15,311 nucleotides of DNA. Source: Lachnospiraceae bacterium. Lineage in GTDB: Bacteria; Bacillota_A; Clostridia; Lachnospirales; Lachnospiraceae. The notes beneath the pieces are model-generated. The model was given only the letters and a program-made list of their open reading frames with translations, was not told where the DNA came from and did no database searches. Shown piece after piece: positions 7,244 to 14,995 of the stretch. The DNA is taken from the NCBI GenBank assembly GCA_017435025.1, contig JAFSFU010000212.1, positions 1-15,311 of the forward strand, given 5' to 3'. The translations under genes and the position numbers were made by a program. Within the stretch, counting starts at the first letter, position 1, and each line of letters opens with the position of its first letter.

Positions 7244-7244
7244 A

Positions 7245-10200
7245 TCAAACCCGATTCTTTTTCTTACCAATTTTCATAAAAAGAATCCACAATAAAATCG
7301 ATGATTCATCTCCTAAAAAGATAATCTTTACGTTTGTGCTGGTGAACATAAATAATTCTGCTGCTGCACCCAAAACTGTTTGGAAAATAAAGGAAAATAA
7401 AATCAGCTTCTGAACGGTAACAACAAATTCGCTCTCAATATCTTCCTGAATGTAGCGTTTCATCATAACCAATAAAACAATGATCATAATCAAAAATGCT
7501 GCTAAAACAAGAATTCCATAATGGTGATGAATCCAGGACATCGGTAATTGCTGAGAAATAAAGTAATCGGAATTCAATGCCGAATAATCACCGTTTAGAC
7601 TCTGAGATATCGCCTGCATCCGGTGAGAAATCCAGCCAAGGTTCCCCCATCCCTGATATCCCATAATCTCATAATAGATGCTGCGCACAATTTCCCGTAC
7701 ACGGCTGCTCGTTGCAAATAACAGAACAACCGCTGCAATATTTGCCAAAACAGTTGCCACAATACGATATGGCATCTTTTTTTGTCTCTTCCTTTGAATA
7801 TCCTGAGAGTTGATTCCTTCCTCCTGCTCCAGATCAAACATAGATCTTCGATTCAGGTTTTTACTGAAGCGGATCAGCTCCGATGTTCGAGGTTTTGCGA
7901 ATAACAGATATGCCGTATCTGCAATCAAAAGCATATAGAACCAGCAAATATGATCTGTAAAGTCCACATATCGATTCGAATAATAGGTGCAACCCATCAG
8001 CAACGCAATGGCTAATCCGTAATAACGGGCAGACCAGAGAAATGGATGCGCTGGCTTTTTACGAAGTTCATACGTCTCCTCCCGATATAACATAAACGTT
8101 GCAAGAGCCATGATCAAAAACGGCCAAAGTTCCTCCATAAAGAATCGAACATAACTTACTGTCGCTCCCTGTACTGCGAGAAACAGCCCCAGAATGCAGC
8201 CACACCAGTATTCTTTCCAGTAATGTGCCGGTTCCAATTCAAAATACGGTGTTTTCCCGTGCAAGTATTTTTCCCAGTTTTTATCACGTTTTTCAGAATC
8301 CTTCAGCCAAATATAAAACGGACACAAAATCATGTATGCAACAAACCATAAGAACGAATCTGTCATACGCAAAACAAAATAAGAAACTGTCGCTGCTGCC
8401 ATGCCGAAAGCCAAACGTTTGAGACTTTTTTCCCTTTTTTTCCCTTTTGCTTCCAAGTCTGTTTTGAAATATGCGATCAGTCCCAAAAGAATTCCGCAAC
8501 GGATTCCAAGATTCACGATAATCCGAAGCAGCGATTCCTTCACATCGTACAAATACGGCAATTCTGCTCCCGGCTGCGTTCCGTCTGCATAGAAAAAGTA
8601 AAAATTTGCTGCCATTAAAATAAACACGACAATGGTCATCGGAATCGTTAAGATCGGACCGCGGAAGGACCTTTTGTCTTTCTCCTGAACAGTTAACTCA
8701 CGAATTCCGCTTTTAACCTTATTGCGGGCATCTTCAAATGAATGAAATAAAATACTGTCAGCAATCTTATCAATCAGACTATGCTCATCGAACCGACGGC
8801 TTTCTTTCTCCTGTTCTACACCTGCATGCAGTGAATTGCGCACCATTTCTACGGCTGCTGCGGTATATCCTTCTTCCATCAGCTGTGACAATTTTTTGTT
8901 CTTTGCCGAATCATCCGTGTATGCATGCAATTCATTCAAAATGTCCTGTCGTTTCCGGACACCGCTTTCCATGTCCCGGATTCGGTGTTTTGATTTTCCT
9001 GATTGATTTTCATAATCATGATTTCGATAACCGATAAACCATTGGTTCAGAATATCATAGCACATCCGTGCACAATAGATTTCTTCCGTCTGTACAAAAT
9101 CATCTCCGACTGCAATTGCCTTTTCCAGATAACCCCGGGTTTTCGATACCTTCACCTGAAATTCTTCTTTTAACTGTTCCGCATAACTCAACAGTGTGAA
9201 GGTTTCCCATACCGTCATTTGTTTTGGATCATTCTCAAATTTTTTCTGCAGATATTCCACCAATCCCTTATGTCCAGCTTCTGCAGAACAATAAAACCGT
9301 CCTGCCTCCTCACCCCGGATCCATTCTCCGATATACTGATGGGAGAATTTCCATGTTTTCTCCCCGAGCCAGTTAGTATTGTTGGCCAAAAGAATCTGCA
9401 TCTTCAGAAGAATATCATGTTCCCGGTTCTCATCCACGCCCAACAAGGAAGTCACCATGTTTGTCGGAATACCCTCCGGAATTGCCAGCATGGTGCTGAT
9501 GAAACGACGGTATTTCTGCTCATATTCCTCATGTTTCGGAAAGCTTCCTTCAAACCACTGGTAGAACATGGCTGACAGACCTTCCGGGAAATGTTCCAAA
9601 TCTGTAATGGACTGATTGCCGTTATGGATACTGTTAGCCATCAATTCTGCATATAAAAACACGCCCTTGCTGGCCTCAGTCAGTCGATCCAACACTTTAT
9701 TGCGCTCTGATTCTGATGGAATCTGCTGCAACTCGGTCTCAAGACAGGACTCATAATAAGTCCGAATATCGACCATATTTCTCTCCATGGAACCCTGCAG
9801 TTTCATGGAATTCATATTTCCGAAAATGGAAGTTACCGATGCCAGCTCTCTTGTGGTCACCAGAAATCTAAGCCAATTCGGAAGCCGGTCGGCATACTGC
9901 TTTAATGTTCTTGCAAGATCATTGTCCTTTTCATCACCGCACTCGTCGAGACCGTCGATGATGAAGCAAAGGTTTTCATGACCGCCGTCAATGTATAAGT
10001 GTTGAAGCGGCTCCGAAAGAAGCATATCAAACAATTCAGAAACCGTTTTATCTTTTAAATTATCTCCATTTCCAAAAATCTGAATTAATGCTTTTCGATA
10101 TGCCGGCAAGCGACAGGCCAGCTGGTAGGAAATGGAACGGATAATGTTTTCCGGATCATTGAAATGTACATGATTCCGTTCGCAGAAAATACCGCCCACA

Positions 10201-10874
10201 ACCTTTTCATGATAATGCATATAGTTGGCTGCAAAGGCACTTTTACCGATACCGGGTTCTCCGTACAGAACCAACATACGGTCGGCATCGTTATCACGCA
10301 GCCATTTTTCCACCTCATCTGCCAGCCATGCACGGCCCCAGAACGCCTTCGCCAGTAATGCACTCTGACGTGACCGGCTGATCAGTGGGTTCAGGATTTT
10401 TCGGACAGACTCGATTTCTCCCGCAAACTCGCCGTCTCGTTTTAACATCTCGACTAGCGTCTTCATTTTGGAAGAAAACCAATCTTCAAAAGCTTCATTG
10501 CCGCGAGACTCCCATTCCTTCCAGTCATGCATGTCCAGCCACTGGGAATGGCAAAGCTCTGCCGGCGGCACGACTTCCTCTTCATTTTCCAAGAGAATCG
10601 TCTTAATATTGCCGCCTTTTACTCCCACGGCAATGCTAAGTTCATTGAGACAGACACCCGGTTTCCTGCAAGAATGCCTGGAAAGACAGGCGAGGACACC
10701 ATTGCTCTCGCTGATGCCCTCAAAAATCTTACGTCTCCAATCGTTACCCTCTTTAATATCATCCAGATCCATCCACACATCAAAGCCGTTGGCTCTGAGA
10801 TGATCACAGATTTTCTGGCAGATGCTCGCCTCCGGATGACCGTAACTTAAAAATAGTTTTTTATTCATACTCAT
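7245..10874 (-). CDS. TIR-NACHT STAND NTPase with polytopic C-terminal membrane domain, candidate antiphage NLR-like protein
   Basis: This 1209-residue protein has three parts. Residues 4-118 form a TIR domain: KLFLSYGHPE at strand A, GFDVWMDLDDIKEG, and CLNELSIAV with Glu78 at the position of the TIR NADase catalytic glutamate. Residues 180-520 are a NACHT/STAND NTPase: WGRAWLADEVEKWL, Walker A GEPGIGKS (205-212), Walker B FIIDGLDE (304-311), the sensor-like LVTTRE (338-343) and a KGVFLYAELM/PEGL helical part. A helical linker follows (520-735). From about 738 there are roughly 12 hydrophobic segments (near 738-762, 782-803, 819-835, 838-857, 890-908, 912-930, 947-965, 974-993, 1034-1057, 1117-1137, 1152-1176, 1183-1202). 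TIR domains joined to STAND NTPases act in bacterial abortive defence by consuming NAD or making signals. Using membrane helices instead of TPR or WD repeats is unusual. The ATG at 10874 directly abuts the MATE stop; another ATG at 10868 is possible. Confidence 0.92.
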   Translation of the reverse strand: MSMNKKLFLSYGHPEASICQKICDHLRANGFDVWMDLDDIKEGNDWRRKIFEGISESNGVLACLSRHSCRKPGVCLNELSIAVGVKGGNIKTILLENEEEVVPPAELCHSQWLDMHDWKEWESRGNEAFEDWFSSKMKTLVEMLKRDGEFAGEIESVRKILNPLISRSRQSALLAKAFWGRAWLADEVEKWLRDNDADRMLVLYGEPGIGKSAFAANYMHYHEKVVGGIFCERNHVHFNDPENIIRSISYQLACRLPAYRKALIQIFGNGDNLKDKTVSELFDMLLSEPLQHLYIDGGHENLCFIIDGLDECGDEKDNDLARTLKQYADRLPNWLRFLVTTRELASVTSIFGNMNSMKLQGSMERNMVDIRTYYESCLETELQQIPSESERNKVLDRLTEASKGVFLYAELMANSIHNGNQSITDLEHFPEGLSAMFYQWFEGSFPKHEEYEQKYRRFISTMLAIPEGIPTNMVTSLLGVDENREHDILLKMQILLANNTNWLGEKTWKFSHQYIGEWIRGEEAGRFYCSAEAGHKGLVEYLQKKFENDPKQMTVWETFTLLSYAEQLKEEFQVKVSKTRGYLEKAIAVGDDFVQTEEIYCARMCYDILNQWFIGYRNHDYENQSGKSKHRIRDMESGVRKRQDILNELHAYTDDSAKNKKLSQLMEEGYTAAAVEMVRNSLHAGVEQEKESRRFDEHSLIDKIADSILFHSFEDARNKVKSGIRELTVQEKDKRSFRGPILTIPMTIVVFILMAANFYFFYADGTQPGAELPYLYDVKESLLRIIVNLGIRCGILLGLIAYFKTDLEAKGKKREKSLKRLAFGMAAATVSYFVLRMTDSFLWFVAYMILCPFYIWLKDSEKRDKNWEKYLHGKTPYFELEPAHYWKEYWCGCILGLFLAVQGATVSYVRFFMEELWPFLIMALATFMLYREETYELRKKPAHPFLWSARYYGLAIALLMGCTYYSNRYVDFTDHICWFYMLLIADTAYLLFAKPRTSELIRFSKNLNRRSMFDLEQEEGINSQDIQRKRQKKMPYRIVATVLANIAAVVLLFATSSRVREIVRSIYYEIMGYQGWGNLGWISHRMQAISQSLNGDYSALNSDYFISQQLPMSWIHHHYGILVLAAFLIMIIVLLVMMKRYIQEDIESEFVVTVQKLILFSFIFQTVLGAAAELFMFTSTNVKIIFLGDESSILLWILFMKIGKKKNRV

Positions 10875-12233
10875 CTATCCTTTATTTGGAACAATCAGAA
10901 CTCTATGTACACTCCTGTAATATTTTATGATCATATAACCGGCACCGCCGCACCACGCAGCCACCTCCGCTATAAAGATTCCGTTGGCATAACCGGTCAT
11001 GCCGACGATCAAGGCGATACCAACGCGGAGTACCAGCTGGATCATGCCGGAAACCACCGATACCATCGTATTTCCCGTGCCGTTTAACGCTGCCTGATAT
11101 ACATAAAGCAAATATAAGATCGGCAAAAAGACCGCCATGTATACAAGATACAGATATGCCGTATCTCCGGCCGCTTTCATCATCGCCGCTGAATCAGCAG
11201 AAATAAACAGCATGGTCATCGACCGGCCAAACAGGATCAGTAACGCTGTGATCACCAATGATGTGGCGATGGACAGCAGCGTTGCCGCTTTCATACCGTC
11301 CTTGATGCGATCGTATTTTTCCGCACCATAATTCTGGCCCACATAAGTTGCCACGGCAAAACTGTAAGACAGCGCAGCAATCTCGAACAAACCATATAAT
11401 TTGTTTGCTGCCGTAAATCCGGCAATAAAACTCATGCCAAAACCATTTACAATTGTCTGGATCGCCATTCCGCCAATGGAAACAATCGTGTTTTTCGCTG
11501 CGATCGGGGCTCCTAAACCGCCCAAAAGTTTACACGTAAATGGATTGACCTTCATGTCTTTTCGACCAAAACGCAGCACTTCCGTCTGTCGTATCTTTAT
11601 AAAACAGATGGTGCCGGATACACTTTGAGAAAAAACTGTGGCAGCCGCTGCACCGGCAATTCCCCATCCCAGTCCAAATACCGCAACACAATCCAGTACG
11701 ATGTTGGTGATCGAAGCAATGATCATCGCCTTCAGCGGTGTTTTACTGTCACCCACCGCGCGAAGAACAGACGCGCCAAAGTTATAAAACATCACCAACG
11801 GGAAACCGCCCAGCATGATGCGCATATACATCTCTGCCATTCCCATGATCTCGTCCGGAATGCGAAGACAATATAAGAAAAACGGCAGTATAAATTGCAT
11901 GGTCACTGCCACAAAAACGGCAGTCGCCGCAGAGAGAAATGCCGACTGACCGATCACATGGCACAGACCGTCCCTGTCACCTTCACCGTACTTTTGTGAG
12001 ATCCGCACAGAAAAGCCCTGGGTAAAACCAGTGGCAATTCCAAGGAACATCCAGTTCAGCCAGTCAATGGTACCAAGCGCTGCCAGTGCGTCCAAACCAA
12101 CACCACGGCCAACAATCGCCGTATCCACCACCGTATACATCTGCTGGAATAAATTGCCTAGCATCAGCGGCAATGCGAAAGAAAGCAATAACTTCGCAGG
12201 TCTTCCCTGCGTCATAACTACCGATTTACTCAT
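10875..12233 (-). CDS. MATE-family multidrug/Na+ (or H+) efflux transporter
   Basis: The protein has 452 residues, the standard MATE length, with about 12 membrane segments arranged as two related halves. The N-terminus PAKLLLSFALPLMLGNLFQQMYTVVDTAIVGR is the classic MATE start, and the second half opens with the matching LLGGLGAPIAAKNTIVSIGGMAIQTIVN. Other family signs are ASVLRAVGDSKTPLKAMI and YQAALNGTGNTMVSVVSG. MATE proteins export cationic drugs and metabolites against ion gradients across the cytoplasmic membrane. AAAGGGG precedes the ATG at 12233 by 9 nt. It begins 48 nt after the helical protein gene and its TAG stop touches the ATG of the TIR-NACHT gene, so transcript and probably translation are coupled. 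MATE genes are common chromosomal genes, so this may simply be the upstream neighbour into which the defence genes inserted. Confidence 0.93.
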   Translation of the reverse strand: MSKSVVMTQGRPAKLLLSFALPLMLGNLFQQMYTVVDTAIVGRGVGLDALAALGTIDWLNWMFLGIATGFTQGFSVRISQKYGEGDRDGLCHVIGQSAFLSAATAVFVAVTMQFILPFFLYCLRIPDEIMGMAEMYMRIMLGGFPLVMFYNFGASVLRAVGDSKTPLKAMIIASITNIVLDCVAVFGLGWGIAGAAAATVFSQSVSGTICFIKIRQTEVLRFGRKDMKVNPFTCKLLGGLGAPIAAKNTIVSIGGMAIQTIVNGFGMSFIAGFTAANKLYGLFEIAALSYSFAVATYVGQNYGAEKYDRIKDGMKAATLLSIATSLVITALLILFGRSMTMLFISADSAAMMKAAGDTAYLYLVYMAVFLPILYLLYVYQAALNGTGNTMVSVVSGMIQLVLRVGIALIVGMTGYANGIFIAEVAAWCGGAGYMIIKYYRSVHRVLIVPNKG

Positions 12234-12281
12234 TTCCGTAATCCCCTTTCGGCATCTTTTCCGTTTTCGATACCGGCGGTC

Positions 12282-12644
12282 TTAAATGCTGCATAAATCG
12301 TTCAGCAGGTCGATCACATCATCCGTGCCGTACCCTATCTCCACCAGTTCCACTTCATCGTTTTCGCGAACTTCCGCGAGAAGCTCGTCCATATAATCCA
12401 GAGTGTCCTCCAACAATGCGATACATTCCTCCGCGATCTCACCGGCAGTGCTGCACTGCTGCTTTTCAGACATCTTTTCGTATGCCTCCTGCTCTTCATC
12501 ATGGATTTTTTCGATGGTCTTTTTGCTCTTTGCCAGAGCGACCTCCAATTCCTCCAAAGTCGGCGGATTGGATCTTAAAGACCGTTTTATGGCACGGAGA
12601 CCATCCAGTTCCAGTTTTAAAGCGGTTTTTCTCTGTTTATTCAT
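12282..12644 (-). CDS. Small helical (coiled-coil) protein of unknown function
   Basis: I do not recognise this 120-residue protein. It is rich in Glu, Lys and Leu. A likely coiled coil spans residues 27-63 (LEELEVALAKSKKTIEKIHDEEQEAYEKM), followed by a helix EIAEECIALLEDTLDYMDELLAEV and a short acidic tail. No signal peptide, membrane segment or known catalytic motif is visible. The start is the ATG at 12644, which overlaps the stop of the upstream gene (ATGA) and has CAGGAGG 10 nt before it; a longer frame to 12680 would run through that site. The overlap indicates translational coupling with the phosphatase-like gene. It lies 48 nt before the MATE gene on the same strand. Confidence 0.8.
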   Translation of the reverse strand: MNKQRKTALKLELDGLRAIKRSLRSNPPTLEELEVALAKSKKTIEKIHDEEQEAYEKMSEKQQCSTAGEIAEECIALLEDTLDYMDELLAEVRENDEVELVEIGYGTDDVIDLLNDLCSI

Positions 12645-12997
12645 ACTTTCAAATCCTCCTGTAAACACTTTCTTACCCACACTCGCTCCAGCACATCGTA
12701 CACATACTGATTTGGACTTCCGTTGGTAAAATACTTGGTATTATCCGCTCCAAGCATCTTTACAACAAACGCACCTTCCACTTCTTTCACAATATCGTCA
12801 AAATACAGTGTCAGTACACCTTTGCAAAACTGATTCTCTGCAAACTGCACACCGAAACCGCCTGTATGGGCATCCTGAATGGAAATAATGGCGTAAGTGT
12901 CCTTTCGCTCTACCATCTCCTCCAATCCGGCCGGATAGTAATGCTGCATCACATAATCAAATGTATCATGAACGGATCGAACCCAAACACGTTTCAT
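12641..12997 (-). CDS. Protein phosphatase-like protein that appears to lack its active-site segment
   Basis: The 118-residue product reads like the two ends of a dual-specificity / tyrosine phosphatase-like family known to me from Lachnospiraceae. The N-terminal half has TYAIISIQDAHTGGFGVQF and CKGVLTLYFDDI; the C-terminal half has FVVKMLGADNTKYFTNGSPNQYVYDVLERVW. In full-length relatives, as I recall them, about 40 residues including the HCxxGxSRS phosphate-binding loop lie between these. Here KEVEGA runs straight into FVVKMLG, so no Cys-x5-Arg loop exists and catalysis is unlikely. The frame is open throughout, suggesting an in-frame deletion or a natural non-catalytic variant. The ATG at 12997 is chosen because AGGAGG lies 5 nt before it; the ATG at 13000 is only 2 nt away. 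The stop overlaps the next gene's start. Family assignment is from memory and is the least certain part. Confidence 0.65.
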   Translation of the reverse strand: MKRVWVRSVHDTFDYVMQHYYPAGLEEMVERKDTYAIISIQDAHTGGFGVQFAENQFCKGVLTLYFDDIVKEVEGAFVVKMLGADNTKYFTNGSPNQYVYDVLERVWVRKCLQEDLKV

Positions 12998-13084
12998 CAT
13001 TCCCTCCTTCTCTCTTCTATGGTCTTCCTATGGTTTCTCACGACCATACTATCAAGAGAAAAAATTAATTTTCTTAATCTATTT

Positions 13085-13113
13085 ATTATAGCTCAGAGCG
13101 GACGGAACTACAA
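13085..13113 (-). promoter_or_regulatory. Predicted promoter of the minus-strand cluster
   Basis: On the minus strand TATAAT (13090-13085) lies 17 nt after TTGTAG (13113-13108). The -10 is perfect and the -35 keeps TTG. It would start a leader of about 80 nt before the gene at 12997. This leader contains hairpin arms TATGGTC (13018-13024) and GACCATA (13042-13048), with an alternative inner arm TATGGT at 13029-13034. If no other promoter exists, the whole cluster down to the TIR-NACHT and small genes could be read from here. Confidence 0.5.
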
Positions 13114-13135
13114 TCGTTTATTCCTATAAGAAACT

Positions 13136-13163
13136 TTGAGATATAGGAAAATTATGTTATACT
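13136..13163 (+). promoter_or_regulatory. Predicted promoter of the plus-strand alpha/beta hydrolase gene
   Basis: TTGAGA (13136-13141, five of six matches) and TATACT (13158-13163) are separated by 16 nt. The start codon at 13188 follows 25 nt later with AAGGAG 8 nt before it. This promoter and the one at 13085-13113 diverge with their -35 ends about 22 nt apart. Confidence 0.6.
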
Positions 13164-13187
13164 ATTTGGAAAGAAAGGAGATCTGCC

Positions 13188-14150
13188 ATGAAGAAAAACG
13201 GGAAAACACTCATCGGAATCGGCCTGTTCATCGGACTCGTAATCCTTTGCCTGCCGGCCGCAATTTTGTACTTACTGTATTACGGTTACAAACTGGCCTT
13301 CTACTACAAAGATCCGAAGGCAAGTCCATACGATTACGAGGACAACGAACAGAGTCGCTCCTGCAAAAAAGTCTGGGATGCGGCCATCACTAAATTCCGT
13401 TCCGTCCCGTCCGAGCGCGTGTCCATCACCTCCGATGACGGCCTCAAGCTGACCGGACATTACTACCATGTAAAAGACGGTGCTCCATTGGAGATTCAGT
13501 GCCATGGCTACAAAGGGAACGCCATCCGCGACTTCTGCGGCAACTGGAAGATCGCAGCCGACTCCGGACGCAACGTGCTCCTCATCGATGAGCGCGCCCA
13601 CGGTGACAGCGAAGGCCATACCATCACCTTTGGCATCTTAGAGCGCACCGATGTCCCGAACTGGGTCAAATTCGCCGGCGAACGGTTCGGCAATGTGCCG
13701 ATCCTCTTAAGCGGTGTCTCCATGGGTGCCGCAACGGTCCTCATGACTGCCTCCATGGACCTGCCGGAGAACGTCAAAGGCATCATCGCCGACTGCCCGT
13801 ATGACGCTCCGTCCAACATCATCAAAAAAGTCCTCGGCACCGACATGGGTATGCCGGTGAAATTCGTTTATCCTCTGATCCGCCTCGGCGGCATGCTCTA
13901 CGGCAAGTTTAATCTGGATGCCGCAAGTCCGGTGGAAGCCGTGAAAGAAACAAAAGTTCCGATCCTCCTGATCCACGGCGACGATGACCGCTTCGTTCCG
14001 TACAACATGAGCTGCAGCATCCATGCGGCCAATCCGGATATGATCGAATTCCATACTATCCATGGCGCCGGACATGCGATGAACTATGCATCTGCTCCGG
14101 ATGAGTATATGCAGATCGTGAAAACGTTTACAGAGAGGGTGCTTGGATAA
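13188..14150 (+). CDS. Membrane-anchored alpha/beta hydrolase
   Basis: The protein has 320 residues. An uncleaved signal-anchor helix (residues 8-33, IGIGLFIGLVILCLPAAIL) places the enzyme on the outer side of the membrane. The hydrolase core shows the oxyanion strand EIQCHGYKGN (102-111), the nucleophile elbow GVSMG with Ser178 (176-180), the acid HGDDDRFVP with Asp267 likely (263-271) and the histidine loop HGAGHAMNY with His296 (292-300). The complete triad suggests an active serine hydrolase (esterase or peptidase-like). It resembles the bacterial Bem46-type/DUF-annotated alpha/beta hydrolases, but the substrate is unknown. A good promoter and ribosome binding site precede it and a terminator follows, so it is a single-gene unit. 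Confidence 0.9.
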   Translation: MKKNGKTLIGIGLFIGLVILCLPAAILYLLYYGYKLAFYYKDPKASPYDYEDNEQSRSCKKVWDAAITKFRSVPSERVSITSDDGLKLTGHYYHVKDGAPLEIQCHGYKGNAIRDFCGNWKIAADSGRNVLLIDERAHGDSEGHTITFGILERTDVPNWVKFAGERFGNVPILLSGVSMGAATVLMTASMDLPENVKGIIADCPYDAPSNIIKKVLGTDMGMPVKFVYPLIRLGGMLYGKFNLDAASPVEAVKETKVPILLIHGDDDRFVPYNMSCSIHAANPDMIEFHTIHGAGHAMNYASAPDEYMQIVKTFTERVLG

Positions 14151-14170
14151 GATTGCATATGAAAATACAT

Positions 14171-14213
14171 AACAGGTGGTGCATACCGAAAGTTTCGATG
14201 TGCGCCACCTGTT
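14171..14213 (+). terminator. Rho-independent terminator of the plus-strand hydrolase gene
   Basis: AACAGGTGGTGCATACCGAAA pairs with TTTCGATGTGCGCCACCTGTT as a long stem (nine outer pairs AACAGGTGG/CCACCTGTT, then G-U pairs and one mismatch, then CGA/TCG) and is followed by GTTTTT. It begins 20 nt after the stop codon. The minus-strand hydrolase gene ends 32 nt to the right, so it could also slow transcription arriving from that side, although the T-run on that side is poor. Confidence 0.8.
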
Positions 14214-14245
14214 TTTGATTTCTTTTCACTTTCATTTGACCGGGC

Positions 14246-14995
14246 TTATTCATTATCAATCATCATTTCAGCAATCGCATCCACAGTCAGAGCAATCTGC
14301 TCATCATTGGTGATCTCCGGTCTACCGTCGCCCTCCTGTGCTCCGTACATGCCAAAATACGCATGGCATCCGCCGTCAATGACCATCTCCTGGAAATCCT
14401 TCGAAAGATTCCCCTTGTTCGCCTCATACTTTTCTTTGTTTAACACCATATCCTCACTGCCATACACAGAGAGCACAGATAATTCCTCATCCGACAGATC
14501 CGCGGTCGAATACGAACCAAGTAAAATCAGTCCGTTGAAATCATCCTCATTTTCCTCCAGATAGGCGGCTGCCATCGATCCGCCAAGAGAATGACCGCCG
14601 ATGTACCAGTTCTCAATCTGCGGATACTGCTCCTGAATTCCGTCCGCCGCATCCACATCAAACACCGCCAAATGAAATGGCATTTCCACCAGCACGCCGA
14701 AAATACCCTCGGACGCCAATGCCTTCATTAACGGAATATATGCCGTATATTCCACCTTACCGCCCGGATAAAAGATCAGTCCCGCGTTCGGGTTTTCCGG
14801 CTCAAATACCAGATTTCCCTCTGCATCGCTCCGCATTTCCACCGGATTCTCCGTCACAAATGCATTCACGGCCTCCATATCCGCACGATAATAATCACTC
14901 AGATAGATTCCGCACGCAGCAAAAGCAAGGATCACAACGGTCAGAATCGGTAAAATAACTTTCCGTCGTCTGTTCTTTCGATTATTTTGCTCCAT
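14246..14995 (-). CDS. Membrane-anchored alpha/beta hydrolase, second type
   Basis: This 249-residue protein starts with a basic stretch (NNRKNRRRK) and a hydrophobic anchor (residues 13-31), so it probably faces outward. The catalytic residues appear to be Ser136 in GGHSLGGS (133-140), Asp182 in YGSEDMVLN (178-186) and His211 in DGGCHAYFGMYG (207-218). The tail GAQEGDGRPEITNDEQ is a recurring signature of a clostridial alpha/beta hydrolase family; its substrate is unknown. The start is the ATG at 14995, which has GGGAGG about 10 nt before it and overlaps the end of the macrodomain gene by 14 nt; a longer frame to 15055 lies wholly within that gene. The overlap indicates translational coupling with the macrodomain gene. 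It is unlike the plus-strand hydrolase in motif detail, so they are not recent duplicates. Confidence 0.88.
   Translation of the reverse strand: MEQNNRKNRRRKVILPILTVVILAFAACGIYLSDYYRADMEAVNAFVTENPVEMRSDAEGNLVFEPENPNAGLIFYPGGKVEYTAYIPLMKALASEGIFGVLVEMPFHLAVFDVDAADGIQEQYPQIENWYIGGHSLGGSMAAAYLEENEDDFNGLILLGSYSTADLSDEELSVLSVYGSEDMVLNKEKYEANKGNLSKDFQEMVIDGGCHAYFGMYGAQEGDGRPEITNDEQIALTVDAIAEMMIDNE

Noticed and set aside
6810..13000. Prophage or integrative element carrying the TIR-NACHT gene
   Set aside because: No integrase, recombinase, phage structural gene, tRNA attachment site or flanking direct repeat is visible in the window, although boundaries outside it cannot be excluded.
13272..14075. 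Long minus-strand open frames opposite the plus-strand hydrolase gene
   Set aside because: They are antisense shadows of a gene with a complete catalytic triad, promoter and ribosome binding site; they show no recognisable domain.
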